A DNA stretch of 64,000 nt from Actinomadura terrae. GTDB lineage: Bacteria > Actinomycetota > Actinomycetes > Streptosporangiales > Streptosporangiaceae. Below, piece after piece: positions 62,608 through 64,000 of the stretch. The notes under the pieces are model-generated. The model was given only the letters and a program-made list of their open reading frames with translations. It ran no database searches and had not been told where the DNA came from. Position 1 is the first letter of the stretch; the number at the start of each line of letters is the position of its first letter. The translations under genes and the position numbers were made by a program. The stretch is taken from positions 1,674,001-1,738,000 of the forward strand of contig NZ_JAICDG010000001.1 of assembly GCF_022751215.1 (NCBI RefSeq), given 5' to 3'.

Positions 62608-63411
62608 TTGAGCGTGCTGGACGAGATCATCGAGGGCGTCCGGGCCGATCTCGCTGACAGGCAGCGTGAGGTTCCGCTCGACGCACTCAAGGAGAAGGCC
62701 GCGCAGGCCCCGTCCCCGCGCGACGCGCTCGCCGCGCTGCGCGGGCAGGGCGTGTCCGTCATCGCCGAGGTCAAGCGCAGCAGCCCGTCCAAGGGCGCGC
62801 TCGCCGCGATCGCCGACCCGGCCGCGTTGGCCCGCGACTACGAGGCCGGCGGCGCCCGGGTGATCAGCGTGCTCACCGAGCGGCGCCGCTTCGGCGGCAG
62901 CCTCCAGGACCTCGCCGCGGTGCGCGCCAACGTCGACGTCGCCGTCCTGCGCAAGGACTTCATCGTCAGCTCCTACCAGCTCTGGGAGGCGCGGGCCCAC
63001 GGCGCCGACATGGCGCTGCTGATCGTCGCCGCGCTCGACCAGGACGCGCTGGTATCGCTGGTGGAGCGGGCCGAGTCGATCGGGTTGCTGCCGCTCGTCG
63101 AGGCGCACACCGAGGAGGAGGCCGCCCGGGCGGTCGAGGCGGGCGCCAAGGTCATCGGCGTGAACGCCCGCGACCTGCGCACCCTCCAGGTCGACCGGGG
63201 CGTGTTCGCCCGCGTCGCGCCGCTGATCCCCAAGGACGTCGTCAAGGTCGCCGAGTCGGGCGTGCGGGGCCCGCACGACCTGCTCGCCTACGCCTCCAGC
63301 GGCGCCGACGCGGTGCTGGTGGGCGAGAGCCTGGTGATCGGCAAGGACCCGCGCGCCGCGGTCGCCGACCTGGTCGCCGCCGGCGCCCACCCAGCGCTCC
63401 GCCAGGGCTAG
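62608..63411 (+). CDS. trpC: Indole-3-glycerol phosphate synthase
   Basis: A 267-residue (beta-alpha)8 enzyme that closes the indole ring in tryptophan synthesis. Motifs: [62 protein letters not shown] and [13 protein letters not shown]. The TTG at 62608 gives [15 protein letters not shown], matching homologues; GTG 62614 is the alternative. AGGGGG lies about nine bases upstream. It is monofunctional; PriA provides the TrpF step. The stop is two bases before the intergenic repeat. Confidence 0.95.
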   Translation: MSVLDEIIEGVRADLADRQREVPLDALKEKAAQAPSPRDALAALRGQGVSVIAEVKRSSPSKGALAAIADPAALARDYEAGGARVISVLTERRRFGGSLQDLAAVRANVDVAVLRKDFIVSSYQLWEARAHGADMALLIVAALDQDALVSLVERAESIGLLPLVEAHTEEEAARAVEAGAKVIGVNARDLRTLQVDRGVFARVAPLIPKDVVKVAESGVRGPHDLLAYASSGADAVLVGESLVIGKDPRAAVADLVAAGAHPALRQG

Positions 63412-63413
63412 CA

Positions 63414-63615
63414 GCTGTGTTTATTGAAGTCCCAACCCACGGCCGCTCGCCTGGCGGCTGTGTTCATTGCAATCTCGGCCCACCGCCCTCGCCTGGCGGC
63501 TCGGGCAGTGACCGATCTTGTGCGGGCGCGGATCGCTTCGCGATTTTCGCGGTGGGGGCTTGCCTCCGGCGTCGCCCCCACCGCTCAGTCAACGCGCCCG
63601 CGTGACGGCTGGGGC
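63414..63615 (+). repeat. Dispersed structured intergenic repeat, copy 2
   Basis: It starts right after the trpC stop. Two 43-bp tandem units begin GCTGTGTT(T/C)ATTG at 63414 and 63457. The core CTCGCCTGGCGGCTCG is at 63488-63503, with a shorter form at 63446. From 63460 on it matches the 27.3 kb copy, including the GATCGC hairpin and GGTGGGGGC (63551-63559) with GCCCCCACC (63574-63582). The remaining gap to 63738 holds only weak GTGACGGCTGGGG-like echoes. Confidence 0.8.
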
Positions 63616-63738
63616 CACTTGAACACGCATGCCCTGACCCGCTGCGCGGCGGTCTGGTGATCACGCGATGCCGTGTCGGGGCCTGCTGAGCACGGTCGTT
63701 GGGCGAGGGCCGTGGGTCGGCGCCTGCCAACACAACGG

Positions 63739-63744
63739 TAGGGT
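63739..63744 (+). promoter_or_regulatory. -10 element of the trpB leader ORF
   Basis: TAGGGT, seven bases before the ATG at 63752; the same hexamer as upstream of priA. Confidence 0.6.
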
Positions 63745-63751
63745 GACGGGC

Positions 63752-63802
63752 ATGCTGGCAGAGCCGCTGCGGGAGCGATGGCGGGCCGTCCCGATCCACT
63801 GA
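63752..63802 (+). CDS. Short leader ORF upstream of trpB
   Basis: A 16-codon ORF encoding [16 protein letters not shown], with one Trp codon, lying 46 bases before trpB. It has a TAGGGT -10 and no ribosome-binding site, so it is likely leaderless. A perfect 8-bp stem GGGCCGTC/GACGGCCC (63783-63790 and 63806-63813) spans its end, with the stop codon in the loop. This suggests that translation of the ORF controls access to trpB. There is no U-run, so attenuation would be translational or Rho-linked. Inferred, not proven coding. Confidence 0.6.
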   Translation: MLAEPLRERWRAVPIH

Positions 63803-63848
63803 TCAGACGGCCCCGTATCTCGACTTCCCGACAGGACGCGTTTCCCTC

Positions 63849-64000
63849 ATGACCATCGACACCGCCGTCCCCGACGCGAGCGGCCACTTCGGCCCCTTCG
63901 GCGGACGGTTCGCCCCCGAGGCGCTGATGGCGGCGCTGGACGAGCTCACCCGCGAGTTCGAGACCGCCAAGAACGACCCCGCGTTCACCGCCGAGCTGGA
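63849..64000 (+). CDS. trpB: Tryptophan synthase beta subunit (partial)
   Basis: The first 50 codons of TrpB, cut by the window end. [20 protein letters not shown] and [18 protein letters not shown] match the family N-terminus. TrpB condenses indole with serine using PLP. ATG 63849 is clear but its ribosome-binding site is poor (AGGA 14 bases upstream), which fits coupling to the leader ORF. Confidence 0.93.
   Translation, partial: MTIDTAVPDASGHFGPFGGRFAPEALMAALDELTREFETAKNDPAFTAEL

Noticed and set aside
1..64000. tRNA, rRNA or secondary-metabolite clusters
   Set aside because: Reading both strands I recognised no tRNA or rRNA sequence and no PKS/NRPS/RiPP enzymes; a dedicated tRNA search would be needed to exclude a missed tRNA.

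Overview
The window is a very GC-rich chromosomal segment from a filamentous actinobacterium. Gene content (wag31-type DivIVA, SepF, YggT, meso-DAP MurE, PriA instead of separate HisA/TrpF, DUF3040, DUF1707, TIGR03085 and TIGR02234 families) and gene order point to the Streptomyces/Streptosporangiales group. The Thermomonosporaceae (Actinomadura-like) are my best guess, made from general resemblance rather than a search. I see no rRNA, tRNA, CRISPR array, transposase, integrase or prophage. Almost everything is core chromosome.

Layout. (1) 0.1-5.5 kb: a DUF3040 membrane protein converging on a moxR - DUF58 - transglutaminase operon. (2) 6.0-25.9 kb: the division and cell wall (dcw) cluster on the + strand: mraZ, rsmH, ftsL-like, ftsI, murE, murF, mraY, murD, ftsW, murG, murC, ftsQ, ftsZ, pgeF, sepF, yggT, divIVA. 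It is tightly overlapped (ATGA/GTGA junctions). The ylmE/yggS-type PLP gene often found between pgeF and sepF is missing. (3) 26-34.6 kb: a membrane protein with two Cys/His zinc-finger-like motifs, a repeat-filled intergenic region, a DUF1707 protein, ileS with a translational T-box, then dksA/traR-like, lspA and rluD. (4) 34.6-41 kb: azlCD, a chorismate mutase behind a leader-peptide attenuator, an AraC regulator, and dnaE1. (5) 41-44.8 kb: DUF6882, a small membrane protein, ybaK, a LON-domain protein and phzF. (6) 44.9-50.2 kb: hisD-hisC-hisB-orf56-hisH and priA-hisF. (7) 50.3-59.7 kb: an accessory stretch with small membrane and lipoproteins, a winged-helix protein, a nucleoside-phosphorylase-like protein, a helical-repeat protein, a heterodimeric ABC exporter and a TIGR03085 protein. 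(8) 59.8-64 kb: cspA, hisI, TIGR02234, a response regulator, DUF2752, trpC, and the start of trpB behind a short leader ORF. trpE is not present in this locus.

How it works together. The dcw block supplies lipid II synthesis (MurC-F, MraY, MurG), the SEDS/bPBP pair FtsW-FtsI, and Z-ring components. MraZ probably regulates its own promoter through a 10-bp-periodic GTGGG box array. His and Trp synthesis share PriA, and chorismate mutase draws chorismate toward Phe/Tyr. Several of these amino-acid genes carry cis RNA regulation: the ileS T-box, the chorismate mutase attenuator and the trpB leader ORF.

No unmistakably new protein system stands out. The most interesting signals are non-coding: a dispersed structured intergenic repeat at three loci with a length-covarying stem, amino-acid leader ORFs that look leaderless, and a recurring TANNNT-N6/7-start architecture that suggests many leaderless mRNAs.
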